A stretch of DNA of 15,408 nucleotides from positions 16,706 through 32,113 of the forward strand of contig LSYV01000237.1 of NCBI GenBank assembly GCA_001584585.1, in the 5' to 3' direction. A program made the translations under genes and the position numbers. Below are positions 1-9,563 of this stretch, piece by piece. Source of the stretch: Gonium pectorale (taxonomy: Eukaryota; Chlorophyta; Chlorophyceae; Chlamydomonadales; Volvocaceae). Below the pieces are notes generated by a model. The model was not told the DNA's origin and did no database searches. It worked only from the letters and a program-made list of their open reading frames with translations. Position 1 is the stretch's first letter, and every line of letters starts with the position of its first letter.

Positions 1-126
1 AGGGGGTTGGTTGGGCTGGACTTCACGTACGGGAACGAGGGGGCGGGAGAAATGACGCGCATACGGTGCTAGATCACATACCCCCTACTGACAGGTATAG
101 GATCTCCCGGCGGCAATATATATGCC

Positions 127-2089
127 TCACCCCCGTACGGAGATGGTGGTGCTAGCGGCGTCCTCATAGTCCACCAGCTCCTCCCCGTCCCACAGCCCCA
201 GCTCCAGGCCGTCCTCGCCCATGTCACCGCGGAAGGTGCAGGCGGGGTTGCCTGTACGGATGAACGGCAGCGGGCCGGCGGGTGGGATGGAACGGGGGTG
301 GGAATGGGAATGGGAAGCGGGCCAAGCAACTAACCCCGCTCCCCCCCCCTGCACAAGGGCGCACAGAGCACCCACTCGCAACAAATAAGGGGGCGCCTAA
401 CAACCAACAACCAACAACCGACAACCGACAACTGACCAATGACCAACCCGGGCTACTGCAGCCGTCTGTTGTTGTTGTTTGATGCTATGACGGCGGGGTT
501 GGGCATAACTGTCCGAGCGAGGCGTCACTAACCAGCAACTGTCCGAGACGCAACTAATAACCAAGACGGAAACGGCTTTAAAACCACTCACTTGACACGG
601 GCGCCGGGCGTACGATTGGCGGCGGCGATGAAGAGGCGCGTGGTGGCGGTGGCGGAGATGGCGGCGGCGGCGGGCTGGGGGGCGGCGGTGAGGGCGGCGG
701 CGGGCGTGGGGACGGCGGCGACGGAGGTGGAGAGCGTGACGTTGCTGGGGTGGGGGTGGGCTGGGAGGCGGGGGCGAGGGCGTCAGAGGCGAGGGCGGCG
801 GAGGCGAGGGCGGCGGAGGTGAAGGTGGTGGGGGTGAGGGTGGCGGTGAGGAGGCGACGGAGGGGACCTGCTGTGTAAGCGGGGGCAAAGGTGGCAGAGG
901 AGAGGGCGGCGGGTGTGAGGGCGGCGGAGGCGACGGCGGCGGAGGCGACGGCGGTGGAGGCGAAGGAGGCGGAGGCGACGGAGGCGGAGGCGACGGCGGT
1001 GGAGGCGAAGGAGGCGGAGGCGACGGAGGCGGAGGCGATGGAGGCGGAGGCGCGAAGGAGGCGGCCTGGGCAGGTGAGGGCGAGGGCAGCGGCGAGGGGC
1101 GTGCGCTGGGCGGGAAGCGGGGGGGAGAGGGCGAGCGGGACAGCGGCGGCGGCCGGGGGCTTGGAGGGTTGCGGGGCGGCGGCGGCGAGGGGCGGGGGCT
1201 GGGCGGCGGCTTGCGCGGCGGCGGTGACGGCCGCGGACTCGGAGGGTGGCGCGGGGGAGGTGGCGAGGGGCGGGGGCTTGGCGGGTTGCGGGGCGGCGGG
1301 CGGGGGCTGGGCGGCGAGCGTGTGGGGCTGGTGGTGGAGGAGGTGCGCCGGGGGTCTGCGGCAGGGTCCCAGGGAAGCAAGGGGGGAGGGGAGGGCAGAC
1401 ATTAGGAGTTTTGGGGGTAGCGTGAGGTCCTGTCAGCATCGCAGGGCGGTGATACGGCCGACGTACCGGCACACAGAGGGGACTGTGGCGGCCCTGGCAC
1501 ATCACAGCCCTTCCCTCGCATCCAGCCCCCACCGAAACAATCTGCAACAGCGGCCATCGAGATAGTCGGAGATGAGCCATCGGCTCCGCACCAACCGGCA
1601 CCGCAACAGTCGGTCACAGTGAGTCCCCAGAGCGACCAGAAGGGCGCGAAAGCAGAAGAAATGTCAACACGTCGGACCTCGAGTGGCACTCTACCCAGTA
1701 ACCGGCCCAGCAATGGATACCTGCCCCGCGGCGACCACCATTTCAATGAATCATGGAGGCATGCGACATCCTATGCAAGCATCTAGTGCCGTGCGTTAGC
1801 GTCTGGCCCGCGCCACAGGTGTGTGGACAATGCGCATGCCATGCAGCTGTCTGGACAACCTAACCGCAAAATGTCGATTGCGTGCCGTTAAGTGATGCAT
1901 GTGGTTTCCAATTACAGTCTCAAAATGTCCATCCTATCGCGTGCAGCAACTGCGCCCACCAGGCCGGGAACGGGCAAGCCAGGCCAGTACCCAACCCTTA
2001 CCGTCCGATGCTGCAGATGAGATCCCCAAAGTCAGGACGAGCGCGAACACCAGCAGCATGGCTGTGGGCCTGCAACTCCGTTGCGCCAT
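127..2089 (-). CDS. Secreted hydroxyproline-rich (Ser-Pro4) glycoprotein-like gene; one frame break; 3' end uncertain
   Basis: Exon 1 (2089-2002) starts at an ATG in a perfect ACCATGG context. It encodes a signal peptide: [10 protein letters not shown], a hydrophobic core [11 protein letters not shown], then SSAASD. It ends at a GTAAGG donor in phase 1. Exon 2 (1355-592) opens in the matching phase with [14 protein letters not shown] units, then nine perfect PPPPS units (916-1050) and a second Pro/Ser block (about 748-849). This is typical of the extended hinge of algal cell-wall or matrix glycoproteins, where prolines are hydroxylated and glycosylated. At about 745-760 the Pro-rich frame shifts by one base in a C-run; with one missing base restored, the phase fits the exon 2 donor (CAA|GTGAGT) and exon 3 (251-127). 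Exon 3 encodes [26 protein letters not shown], acidic and with good algal codon use, from a family I do not recognise. It ends at TGA 129-127, or at an overlapping GTGAGG donor leading off the window. No TGTAA signal follows inside the window. No pherophorin domain is visible. Seen: signal peptide and SPPPP repeats. Inferred: exon joins. Confidence 0.55.
397..445 (+). repeat. Short CAACAAC/CGACAAC tandem tract in glycoprotein intron
   Basis: A run of roughly seven-base units (caaccaa, caaccga, caactga variants) lies inside the last intron (252-591) of the minus-strand glycoprotein gene. It is a simple imperfect microsatellite. I see no coding or regulatory meaning in it. Confidence 0.5.
916..1050 (-). 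repeat. 9 x 15-bp coding repeat (PPPPS units) of the glycoprotein hinge
   Basis: On the minus strand, nine consecutive 15-bp units encode PPPPS, with codons mostly CCG/CCT/CCA and TCG. The units differ from each other by single bases. A less regular Pro/Ser block of the same type lies at 748-849. The +1 shadow frame reads as Ala/Ser ([10 protein letters not shown]) with C-ending codons. That is a by-product of the repeat and not evidence for a different protein. Confidence 0.8.
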
Positions 2090-2144
2090 GGTCCCTCTCT
2101 TCTTAACGTTGGGACCGCGTTGGGCCTGAATCGCAAACACAATG

Positions 2145-2156
2145 CTATATTTAAAG
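2145..2156 (-). promoter_or_regulatory. TATA-like element of the glycoprotein gene
   Basis: Read on the minus strand this is CTTTAAATATAG, an AT island in otherwise GC-rich DNA. It lies about 55-65 bp upstream of the signal-peptide ATG at 2089. That spacing fits a TATA box with a short 5' leader of about 25-40 nt. The assignment rests only on composition and spacing. Confidence 0.5.
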
Positions 2157-3025
2157 CTCCTGCAGCAAGGAAATAACCACAGGGTTGCTTGGTATTTTGT
2201 GTTGCCGGGAGTGTTGCAAGGCCTGAGCCGCTAAGGTTCGCTAGGGGCCTGCCGCAATGATTCGTTACGGCTTCGGGCCTCCCGAGAACAAGCCCTCAGT
2301 CTGTGGCTAGTGCATTTATCATGAACCCCCGTACAACTATGCCCTGTAAACTCGATATCTGTACTCAGGTAACTGGCAGCGTGCCAGTCCCCTTGCTCTC
2401 AGGAACAATTAATACACGCTATGCGCCAAGCCTTTGGGTTGTGAGCCGGGAACGCGGCTAGCGAATCATCTCATGCTTGCTTTGCAAGAATTCTCTGTTG
2501 TTTTGGGGCTGCTTTCCAATGAGAAGGGCGTGAGGGGCGTGGGGAGCATTAGTGTTAGTAGTGGAGGTTTGCGTTGCTGGACTCCATAAGCTGCGTTCCT
2601 AGTCTGCTTATGCTGTTTTACATGCATGAGTTTTCCCTGGTGGGCAATGAGGTGGCAAACGGAGCCAGCTGGCAAAGAGGGCAAAGATGGCTGAGAAGCC
2701 GAATGCGATAAGAAAGATGTTACCACAGGCGCGATGTTCCGGGTGGACGGGTGCAAGGCATGGCGGGCGGACGGACTCTGGGCCAAACGGACGGCACAGC
2801 TTGCGACGGGGCGGAATCCCTGGAAGGGAAAGGGGTTCGGGGTAAACGGGCGGCACCACGCGGGACCACACAGAGCCGAGGGCGTGCGAGGATGGAGTGT
2901 TGCAGTTGGGGGGTTTGGCCCCCCCAGGCAGTGCTGATATGTCGGTTGGACTCAACCAAAAGATGTCGAAAGTGGGGGGGGGCGATTAACCCGGGCCGGA
3001 GGTGTTGGGAGTGGAACTGTATCCA

Positions 3026-3047
3026 CGTTTCTGGTTCTCTTTTTTAC
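3026..3047 (+). repeat. Dispersed repeat core, copy 1
   Basis: The 22-nt core (cgtttctggttctc, six T, then ac) is identical to 3528-3549. It resembles the reverse complement of the A-rich cores at 3260-3282 and 15176-15198. It is probably a fragment of a small dispersed repeat. Confidence 0.6.
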
Positions 3048-3259
3048 CGACGCTCCCAACTCCCACACACGGGCCGTTGCGTGTGTGCTCCGGCCGGGGG
3101 ATATAGGGGGATTTTGTCGGCGGGGACCCACACCAACCAGCAAGCCGGCAGTCGGCGGCATTGACGCTACACTGAAACGCTGCAATGACAGAGGGAGCCG
3201 GCCGTGTAGGAGCGCCATCTCCCATCTCCACAGCCTGCGTGTCGTCCACCCGTCACAAA

Positions 3260-3282
3260 AAAAGAGAAACCTGCACAGAAAG
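3260..3282 (-). repeat. Dispersed repeat core, copy 2 (inverted)
   Basis: The A-rich 23-mer (aaaagagaaacctgcac, then agaaag) matches 15176-15198 with two mismatches. It is approximately the reverse complement of the T-rich cores at 3026 and 3528. Confidence 0.5.
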
Positions 3283-3487
3283 GTTCCGCGTCACACATGC
3301 TGCCGTACAGGTGTGGCGCGGTCGCACATGTGCGCTGCGGGGGAAGGTGGTGGGGCCTACGGCGATTTGACGTTGCCAGCGGAGGCCCACGACAGCGCTC
3401 GGGCAGCCTGTTGTCGTACTGGGGGGCGTCTGCTCGTATGCCTCGCCCGCCATGCATGCCCTGTACTCGGCGCCCTGCTGGAAACAT

Positions 3488-3549
3488 CACACCTTCGGGT
3501 GTGTATGTCCGTAGAGGCTGCCTTCCCCGTTTCTGGTTCTCTTTTTTAC
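3488..3549 (+). repeat. Dispersed repeat, copy 3, with UUCG hairpin
   Basis: The segment starts with a perfect 6-bp stem and a TTCG loop (CACACC-TTCG-GGTGTG, 3488-3503). A further ACAT/ATGT pairing flanks it with one bulged base. The T-rich core follows at 3528-3549. The same order (cct tcgggtgtgtat, tagaggc, pyrimidine tract, ttctctttt) can be read in the reverse complement of 15176-15234, so both are diverged copies of one element of at least 60 bp. Confidence 0.5.
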
Positions 3550-3685
3550 TGTGTCCCCGCACCTGGCCCTCGCACATGCGCGCCGCCTGCACTCGCCTCC
3601 TCCGCCACCTCCTGCTGCGGAATGCCAAAGACAGCCGTGCGTTTCCTCGTATCCCCACACCTCCCTCCCCTTCCCCTCCTCGCTC

Positions 3686-3690
3686 TTACA
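3686..3690 (-). terminator. TGTAA polyadenylation signal of the MADS-box gene
   Basis: TTACA on the plus strand is TGTAA on the minus strand, the usual poly(A) signal of volvocine algae. It is the first one downstream of the MADS-gene stop at 4355 and predicts a 3' UTR of about 680 nt. I found no other TTACA between 3691 and 4354. Confidence 0.55.
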
Positions 3691-4354
3691 CCCCAGCCAC
3701 CCCTCGCGTCGCTTGTGTGCGAGTCAGTCGTGCTTCGGTTGCACAAGGGTAAGACATGCCCGCATTGGCAAGACGTCCGGTCGTTTGCTGCTGTGTCTGT
3801 CTGTGAGGAGGGTGGGAAGCAACGGGGTGGTCGCGGCGCGGGGCTGGGGCCTGCCTATCGCAACTAACAACCGCGCAATATGCAGGGACATCACCCCTTC
3901 AACTGCCTCTGGAGCTGGGTCCTACAACGACACCATCATTTTCGCGCTTGCGCTCGTCGCATGCGTCGTTCCTTTTAAACACATGGTCGAATGTACGGAA
4001 GGCAGTCGGTACAATGACCCTTAGTTGGCGTCAACACAATGCCGGTGTTGTTCACCTTGTCGGGCATCCCGCCCTCACACACATCCGCAGTCGTAGGCAG
4101 CCGTCGTCCGTTCTTCATGTTCACAGATAGGCAGGCAGCCCGCCATCACCATGGCCCCATCGGCAGTAATCTCAAACTGCCAGCGTCGCTGGACACAGAG
4201 GAGATGCACAATGTACGACACGCGGTTAACTGTACGGGACGCAATCAACAGACGTGCGCCACAACATGAGCCGCGTGTGTGACCTACCGTGTCCTACCCC
4301 ATACCCGGCCGAAACCACCTCCACGATTAAACACATGCTCCAGCACCCCCTTCA

Positions 4355-7300
4355 CTAGTCCATTCCCCTCCCCTCTCCCGTTCCCTCCCCCTCCGCCTCC
4401 TGAGCAGCCGCCGCCGCCGCCAGGCCGCTCCCCGATCCGAAGCCGCTCGAGAGGTCCGAAAAGCTGAGCTCCATGGTCAGGTGGCTGGGGAGCCCCGGGC
4501 CGCGACCCGACGGAGTCGCCGCCGCCGCCCCTGTTCCCGTCGCCGCCATCTCCGCCCCGGGCGGCAGCCGCTGGTCCACGGCGCCGCCGTCGGCCCCCAA
4601 CGGATCCGACCCCGCCGCCGCCGCTGCCGCGGCGGCGCTGGCTGAGGCGGCGCCGAACGCCCCGGAGTTGCTAGCCGAGGACGCCGGGCCGCCGCCGCCG
4701 ACAGCCCTCGCATGGGGTGGAGGCGCCGCACCCACAGCCGCCGCCCCCGCCCCCTCGGAGGCGACAGGCGTAGCGCCGCCGCTGGGAGTGCCGCCGGGCG
4801 ACGGCCCCAGCGCCGCCTCGCGAGCATGCGGCGCCAGCTTTGCAAGCGAGGTGCCGCGCACGATGAGGCCCGCCTCGTCCCCGTCCAGCAGCATGCCCCC
4901 AGAGCCGCCCTCGCCCTCGCCCTCCTCCCCCTCGCCCTCGGGCTCCGCTTCGTCCGGAAAGTCGCCGCCGTCGCCGTCGACAGCCCCGCCGGGGCCGGCG
5001 CCGCCGGCGCTGGACCTGCGCGGCGGGGAGTACGGGCTGGGGTGCTTGGGTGGGTCGGGAGGCGACGGGAGGCGTGGGAGCCAGCCGAGCGCTTTAGGCA
5101 ACCGATGCGTGCCGCCAGGACGCGCCGCGGACCGCGACACATTACCAAACCCCGGCACCGCCGTCAGCTAAGAACGGCAAACGCACAATACTCTGTGTTG
5201 CCGCCCTGTGCTGCCTTGGCTTTCCCATGAAACGCCGCACCCGCCACCGCGCCACACGCCCAGCCGCGCCGCACCCCACGCGCCTCGGGCCCCACCTTGG
5301 CGAGGCGGATGGCCAGTCCAGTCCGTCCATTGGCGCCAGGCCCCGCAGCGCAGAGTCAAGACCCATGGGTCCGCCCGGGCTTGCCAGCGCCATCGCGAGA
5401 GACGAGTTGCGCTCCAGACCGCCGCCCAGGCTGCCGCCTCCGCCGCCAAAGCCCGACAAGCCGCCTCCGCCTCCGCCGCCAAAGCCCGACAGCCCGCCTC
5501 CGCCAAGCAGCATGCCGTTGCCGCTGCTGCTGCGGACGCTGAGCGGCCCGCCGTCGAGGCTGCCAAACAGCACCGCGGCGGCGCCGCCGGCGGGCAGCGG
5601 CGACGGCACGTTGAGGAGATTGGCGGCGGAGCCGTCGATGGAGCCGCGGTACTGTAGGCCGCCGCCGCCGCTGCTGCCAGCGCCGCCACCGAGCAACATC
5701 AAGCTCCCAAGGTCGTCAGCGGCGGCGCCGCCGTCAGACAGCCCGCCGCCGCCGCCCATCCCACCCTGGGAGAGACTCCGGCGGCCTGTGCCAGGCGGCG
5801 GCCGCGGCGGCAGACCCCCGGGTTGTTGCGACTGTTGAGACTGGTGTTGCGTTGAGGTGGTGTGGGGGAGGGCGCCGTTGGGGAGGTGGGAACGCGATGG
5901 CCCCGCACCGGCGCCGGCACTGGACGCAGTGGGGAGCGGCGCGCCGCTACCGCCGGCGCCGCTGGCGAGGAGTGGCGTGAGGCCGGTGGTGGGAATGATG
6001 GGCTGGGAGGCAACCTCGGGGACCAGGATGGAGAGCGGCTTGAAGCGCTTGGCGCCGCCACCGCCGCCGCCACCGCCGGCAGGAGCACCGCCCCCGCTGG
6101 CGCCGCTGGCTGCTGCTGCCGCGGCCGCCCGGTGCTGCTGCTGCGCCGCTATGAGCGCCTGCAGCTGCTGCTGCTGCGCCGCCAGCGAAAAGCCGCCGCC
6201 GCCGCCGCCGCCACCGCCGCTGGGGACAAAGGGCTGCAATCCGGATCCGGGCAGGCCCTGCGGCACAGGCCGGGTCGGTGGGTCGGACCGTTGAGGACGC
6301 AGGGCGGGACGGATCGATCAGGACGGGGCGCGCAACGGGTTGACAACCCCCGCCACTGCCCCCACAGAGCCACATTCAGCCTGGGCCCCACACGCCCCCG
6401 GCCTGTCGCCCTGCCGCCAGCGTCCCCCGCCCCCGCCCCTGCACGCAGGCAACACACCTGCCGCCCACCCACGACCGTGCCGGTCAATTCCCGCGCCCCA
6501 GCAGCCTTCACTCCCATCTACCGCCCAACCCCTCTCTCCCCGCACCGCACCGCACCGCACCGCCCCAGCCGGCCGCACCTGCCCCCCGCCCGGCCTGCGG
6601 CTCCGCAGCGCCGTGAGCTGGTCGAATGCGGCCGTCAGCTCCTCATACGCCTTCTCGCTGCGGGGGCTCACCTGGGAGGCAAGGGGGCGGGGGACGGGTT
6701 TCAAGGGGTGGGAAGCGGGAAAAAAGATGGGAAACGGGTCGCGTCGCGGACACCGAATGGCGAAGTGGAGTTGAAGGGAAAGGGGAATGCGTGACGACGA
6801 GCTGGGCGCCAGCAGCGTATGTCCCGTCCGGCGGCCAAGCCGGTCCTTGCCTCGTTTTGCCGGCTCCCGAAGGTGTCGGCGATTCGAAAGCCAAGCGGCC
6901 GCCAGGTGTGTGCCGCCGTTTCCGGCGGCGTCCGGGTCGATGGCTGAGTTGCGTACAGCTAGACAGTATCGTACAAGCTAAGGTCGTAGTAGTAGAGGTG
7001 TGTGTGCGTGCGTGTGCCTAGATCGCCCACCCCATCCCGGTCCCTAGCTTCCTCAATCCCTAATAACAGTCCGGTGCGAAGGGGAGCGGGAGCCCGTTTG
7101 TTGGTTCGACCGCGCCCGCGCCACACCCTCCTGCCTCCCAACCACAACCGCCCCCTCCCCACCCCACAACCCGCAACCCGCAACCCGCCATGCGTACAGG
7201 CCGCCAAGCCACGGCCTCGTGCCCACTACCCTGCCCAACTGGGTGATCCCCCGACCCCGACCTGGTCCCCTCCGTCTCAGCCCGCTTGCCCCTTCAGCAC

Positions 7301-9563
7301 GATCTGCCAGCCCATCTGCCCCCATGCCGTCCCAGCCAACCCTACGTGCCAGCTTGCCGCCCAGCCCCCGCCCCGCTCTCCCCTAAACCGCCCCCCCCCT
7401 TTTCCCCCGCCCCCCGCCCCACCCTACAACCCCCTACCGGGTAGTTCCGCTTGTCCAGGAAACCCGCCGCCTTGATGCCCTCGAGCGGCAGACCGCCCGC
7501 GCCGCCAACGCCCGGTAGCCGCCGCACAGGCCCGGGCAGACCGCCCGGTCCCAGGCCTGCTGCTGAGCCAGCGCCGTGCAGTCCTCCAGGGAGGAGCCCC
7601 GCCCCCGTACCCGGCCCTGGCAGGAAGGACCGCAGGCCCGCTGGCCCCGGCCCCATGAGGCCGCTGCCGCCGGCGGGAAGCTCCCCCAAGCCAGGGCTGG
7701 GGCCGCGCTGTGGGACGCGACGAGGGTGGAGGAGAGGGGGCCTTCGGGGTGCGTTGAGGCGGGGATCGGGGTGGGGTGTTGTACAGCTGGGCAACGGCTC
7801 GCAATGCGCCAAGCACCGTTGCGGTGGGTTCAGCGGGTTTCTGGGGAGCGGGAGGTTCGCTGGGCGGAAGGGTGGGGCATTTGGCAGCGCACACTACAGG
7901 GGATGCTACGGAGCACAAGTAGAGGCACACAACCAGCCGCGGGCGCGAAGGGCAGGGCTGGGCCGCACTGGGGAACGGCTCTCTTCCGCGCTTGGGCCCC
8001 CGATGGTGCCCCGCCCCCGACAACAGTCCCCACTCCTTGCGCGCCGCCGCCCTCCCACCCCGCTTCACGTTCTTTCCCGCCTCCCTCCGACGACCTCCCT
8101 CTCCCGCCTCCCTCCGACGACCTCCCTCTCCCGCCTCCTTCCGACGACCTCCCTCTCCCGCCTCCCTCCGACGACCTCCCTTTCCCGCCTCCCTCCGACG
8201 ACCTCCCTCTCCCGCCTCCCTCCGACGACCTCCCTTTCCCGCCTCCCTCCGACGACCTCCCTCTCCCGCCCTGCACGCCGGTGCCCAAGCAGCCACCTCC
8301 GCGCTCCTCCCCGGCACCCACCGAGCGCTTGAGGCCGCCGAGGTCCGACGGCCGCCTCGCGCCGCCGCCGCCAGCCGAGCCCAGCATCCCATCCAGCGGC
8401 GCCATGCCGCCTCCGCCTCCATGGGGCCCCACGCCGCCCATCGGCCCCGACGGCAGGCCGACGCCCGAGGGACCGTTGCGGTCGAAGGCGTCGGATGCCG
8501 CCGCCGCGGCTGCGGCCGCCGTTGCTGCCGCGGCGGTGGCTGACTCGGGCACGCCGTCAGCGTCGGGAAAAAGCTCATAGTAATGGCGTAGGAGCTGTGG
8601 AGGAAAGGAAGGGAGGGCAGAAGGATAGGGAGGGCTGAGCTTTGGCCGAGAGGGGGGCGCCTGCAATGCCAGCGGAGAGCAGGAAAGGGCGGTGGCGTTG
8701 AGGGCAGTCGGGGGCCGGCGGGCGGGAGATGGAGCTCGGCGCCTTGGCCCCCAATCCCCGTACATCCCTCACCCGCCACCTCCCCACAGCACCACCGCCT
8801 GCTGAACGCACCTCCCCGCCCCTCCGTCGCTCGTGCGGCTCGGCGACCATCGCCGCGTAGCGCTCAAGCAGCTCGTCCATGGCTACAGAGGAGAACTGGT
8901 ACAGCCGAGGGCCCGCCCCCGGCCCTGATCCAGGTCCGCCAGGGCCGCCCTGTTGGGTGGATGCAGATCCCGGCCCGAATATGATGAGGCCCACGTCACA
9001 GTCGCACAAGACCGAAAGCTCCATGGCCTTCTTGACGAGGCTCGCCTTGCGCCGGGCGAACATGGCCTGCGGAGATGTTGGGGGCAGGCGTGTGGGTATC
9101 AGCAGGACGTTGTGGCAAACCAGGGAGTCCGGGCGGTGTGGGGCTGTGTGAGCCGTGGAAGGGCCTACCCTGGAGGCCCCGGCACAAGTGCCCCCTGTGC
9201 TATGTAGTCTTCCACACGCGGATGCAGTCCTACAGGACGTGCGTGTGGTGCTCATGGATCAGCCTCCAGGAGGACCCCCGGACCCCAAAACCCCCGTGCG
9301 ACACGCTGCCCTCCAAAAGTTGCACCTGGCGCGTCGGGTCATCTGTGATGTGCTGTACGTGAATCCTGCTCCGGGTTACTGCGAGCGGGCGGGCGACAGG
9401 AGCCGGAATGGAGTCAGTCGGAAAAGCTAAACAGCTGTGCCGCTTTCATTGTCACTTCTTTCATCAAGGCTTAAGGAGGGCGCTCGGGCTGCTGGCAGCC
9501 GAGAGCAGAACACAGTCCTTGCCAGCTCAGTCTCCTTGCGCTAACGTGCTCACTTTCTTCCAT
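4355..9563 (-). CDS. MEF2-like (type II) MADS-box transcription factor, 865 aa, 8 exons
   Basis: Inferred nuclear DNA-binding regulator; MADS proteins bind CArG-type sites as dimers. Exons: 9563-9554, 9378-9326, 9066-8812, 8594-8322, 7707-7438, 6671-6579, 6257-5296 and 5036-4355. All joins keep phase and total 865 codons plus TAG. The ATG at 9563 follows an in-frame TGA; exon 1 codes only MEE plus one base. The MADS box (residues 6-91) shows RIHVQHITDDPTRQ, RRKASLVKKA, ELSVLCDCDVGLIIF and LYQFSSVAMDELLERY. EPHE follows at 97-100, as in animal MEF2. Residues 52-75 are a Gly/Pro loop about 19 residues longer than the MEF2 hairpin. Residues 289-313 are a charged helical stretch, far shorter than a plant K domain. 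The rest is Gly/Ala/Gln-rich, with islands KRFKPLSILVP (388-398), an acidic run (about 670-700) and TMELSFSDLSSGF near the C-terminus. The last junction (5296/5036) is the least certain. Identity as a MADS protein is near certain; targets are unknown. Confidence 0.85.
8076..8264. repeat. 27-bp minisatellite, 7 copies, in MADS-gene intron 4
   Basis: Seven head-to-tail 27-bp units (cccgcctccctccgacgacc plus tccctct or tcccttt) differ only by a few C/T changes. An eighth unit begins at 8265 and breaks off. Because 27 is a multiple of three and the unit has no stop, frames through it stay open on both strands. On the minus strand it reads as GRSSEGGG-type repeats, on the plus strand as PPSDDLPLP. 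The predicted intron is 8321-7708, bounded by TCG|GTGGGT and CCCACAG|CGC, so I treat the repeat as non-coding. Confidence 0.9.

Larger units (their letters stand above)
2160..3680. other. Intergenic region without a convincing gene
   Basis: This stretch lies between the promoter side of the glycoprotein gene and the poly(A) side of the MADS-box gene. Open frames exist on both strands, including a 260-codon one on the plus strand from 3085. They lack algal codon bias, contain interspersed repeat copies and show no recognisable motif. The only structure I can support is a small repeat family (3026-3047, 3260-3282 and 3488-3549) and a UUCG-type hairpin at 3488-3503. Confidence 0.6.

Noticed and set aside
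592..743. Alternative minus-strand frame [26 protein letters not shown] with many C-ending codons
   Set aside because: It looks attractive by codon use, but the same C-ending shadow appears beside the certain SPPPP block. Its donor phase would run exon 3 into a stop after eight codons, whereas the Pro-rich frame joins exon 3 in phase.
891..1565. Plus-strand frame of EAEATEAEA repeats
   Set aside because: It is the antisense of the Pro/Ser hinge repeat, with no signal or domain of its own.
3085..3867. 260-codon open frame on the plus strand in the intergenic region
   Set aside because: There is no ATG at its start, codon use lacks the C/G-ending bias of the real exons, it runs through copies of a dispersed repeat and into the MADS 3' UTR, and it has no recognisable domain.
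4473..5171. Ala/Pro-rich plus-strand frame opposite the last MADS exon
   Set aside because: It is a shadow of the minus-strand Gly/Ala coding sequence. The minus frame joins in phase to upstream MADS exons and is followed by a TGTAA signal.
5142..5295. Read-through of MADS exon 7 past 5296 to a stop at 5142, or a splice acceptor at the TTCTTAG just above 5167
   Set aside because: The strong AAG|GTGGGG donor at 5296 fits the CACCCCAG|C acceptor at 5036 in phase. The TTCTTAG acceptor would give a stop at once in that phase. It remains possible with a weaker donor, so this junction is the least certain of the gene.
8076..8264. CRISPR-like array
   Set aside because: The units are directly adjacent with no spacers, which makes it a minisatellite in a eukaryotic intron.
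7576..8580. Plus-strand open frame with PPSDDLPLP repeats
   Set aside because: It is antisense to MADS exons 4 and 5 and to the 27-bp minisatellite. It is open only because the unit is a multiple of three without stops and the flanking exons are GC-rich.
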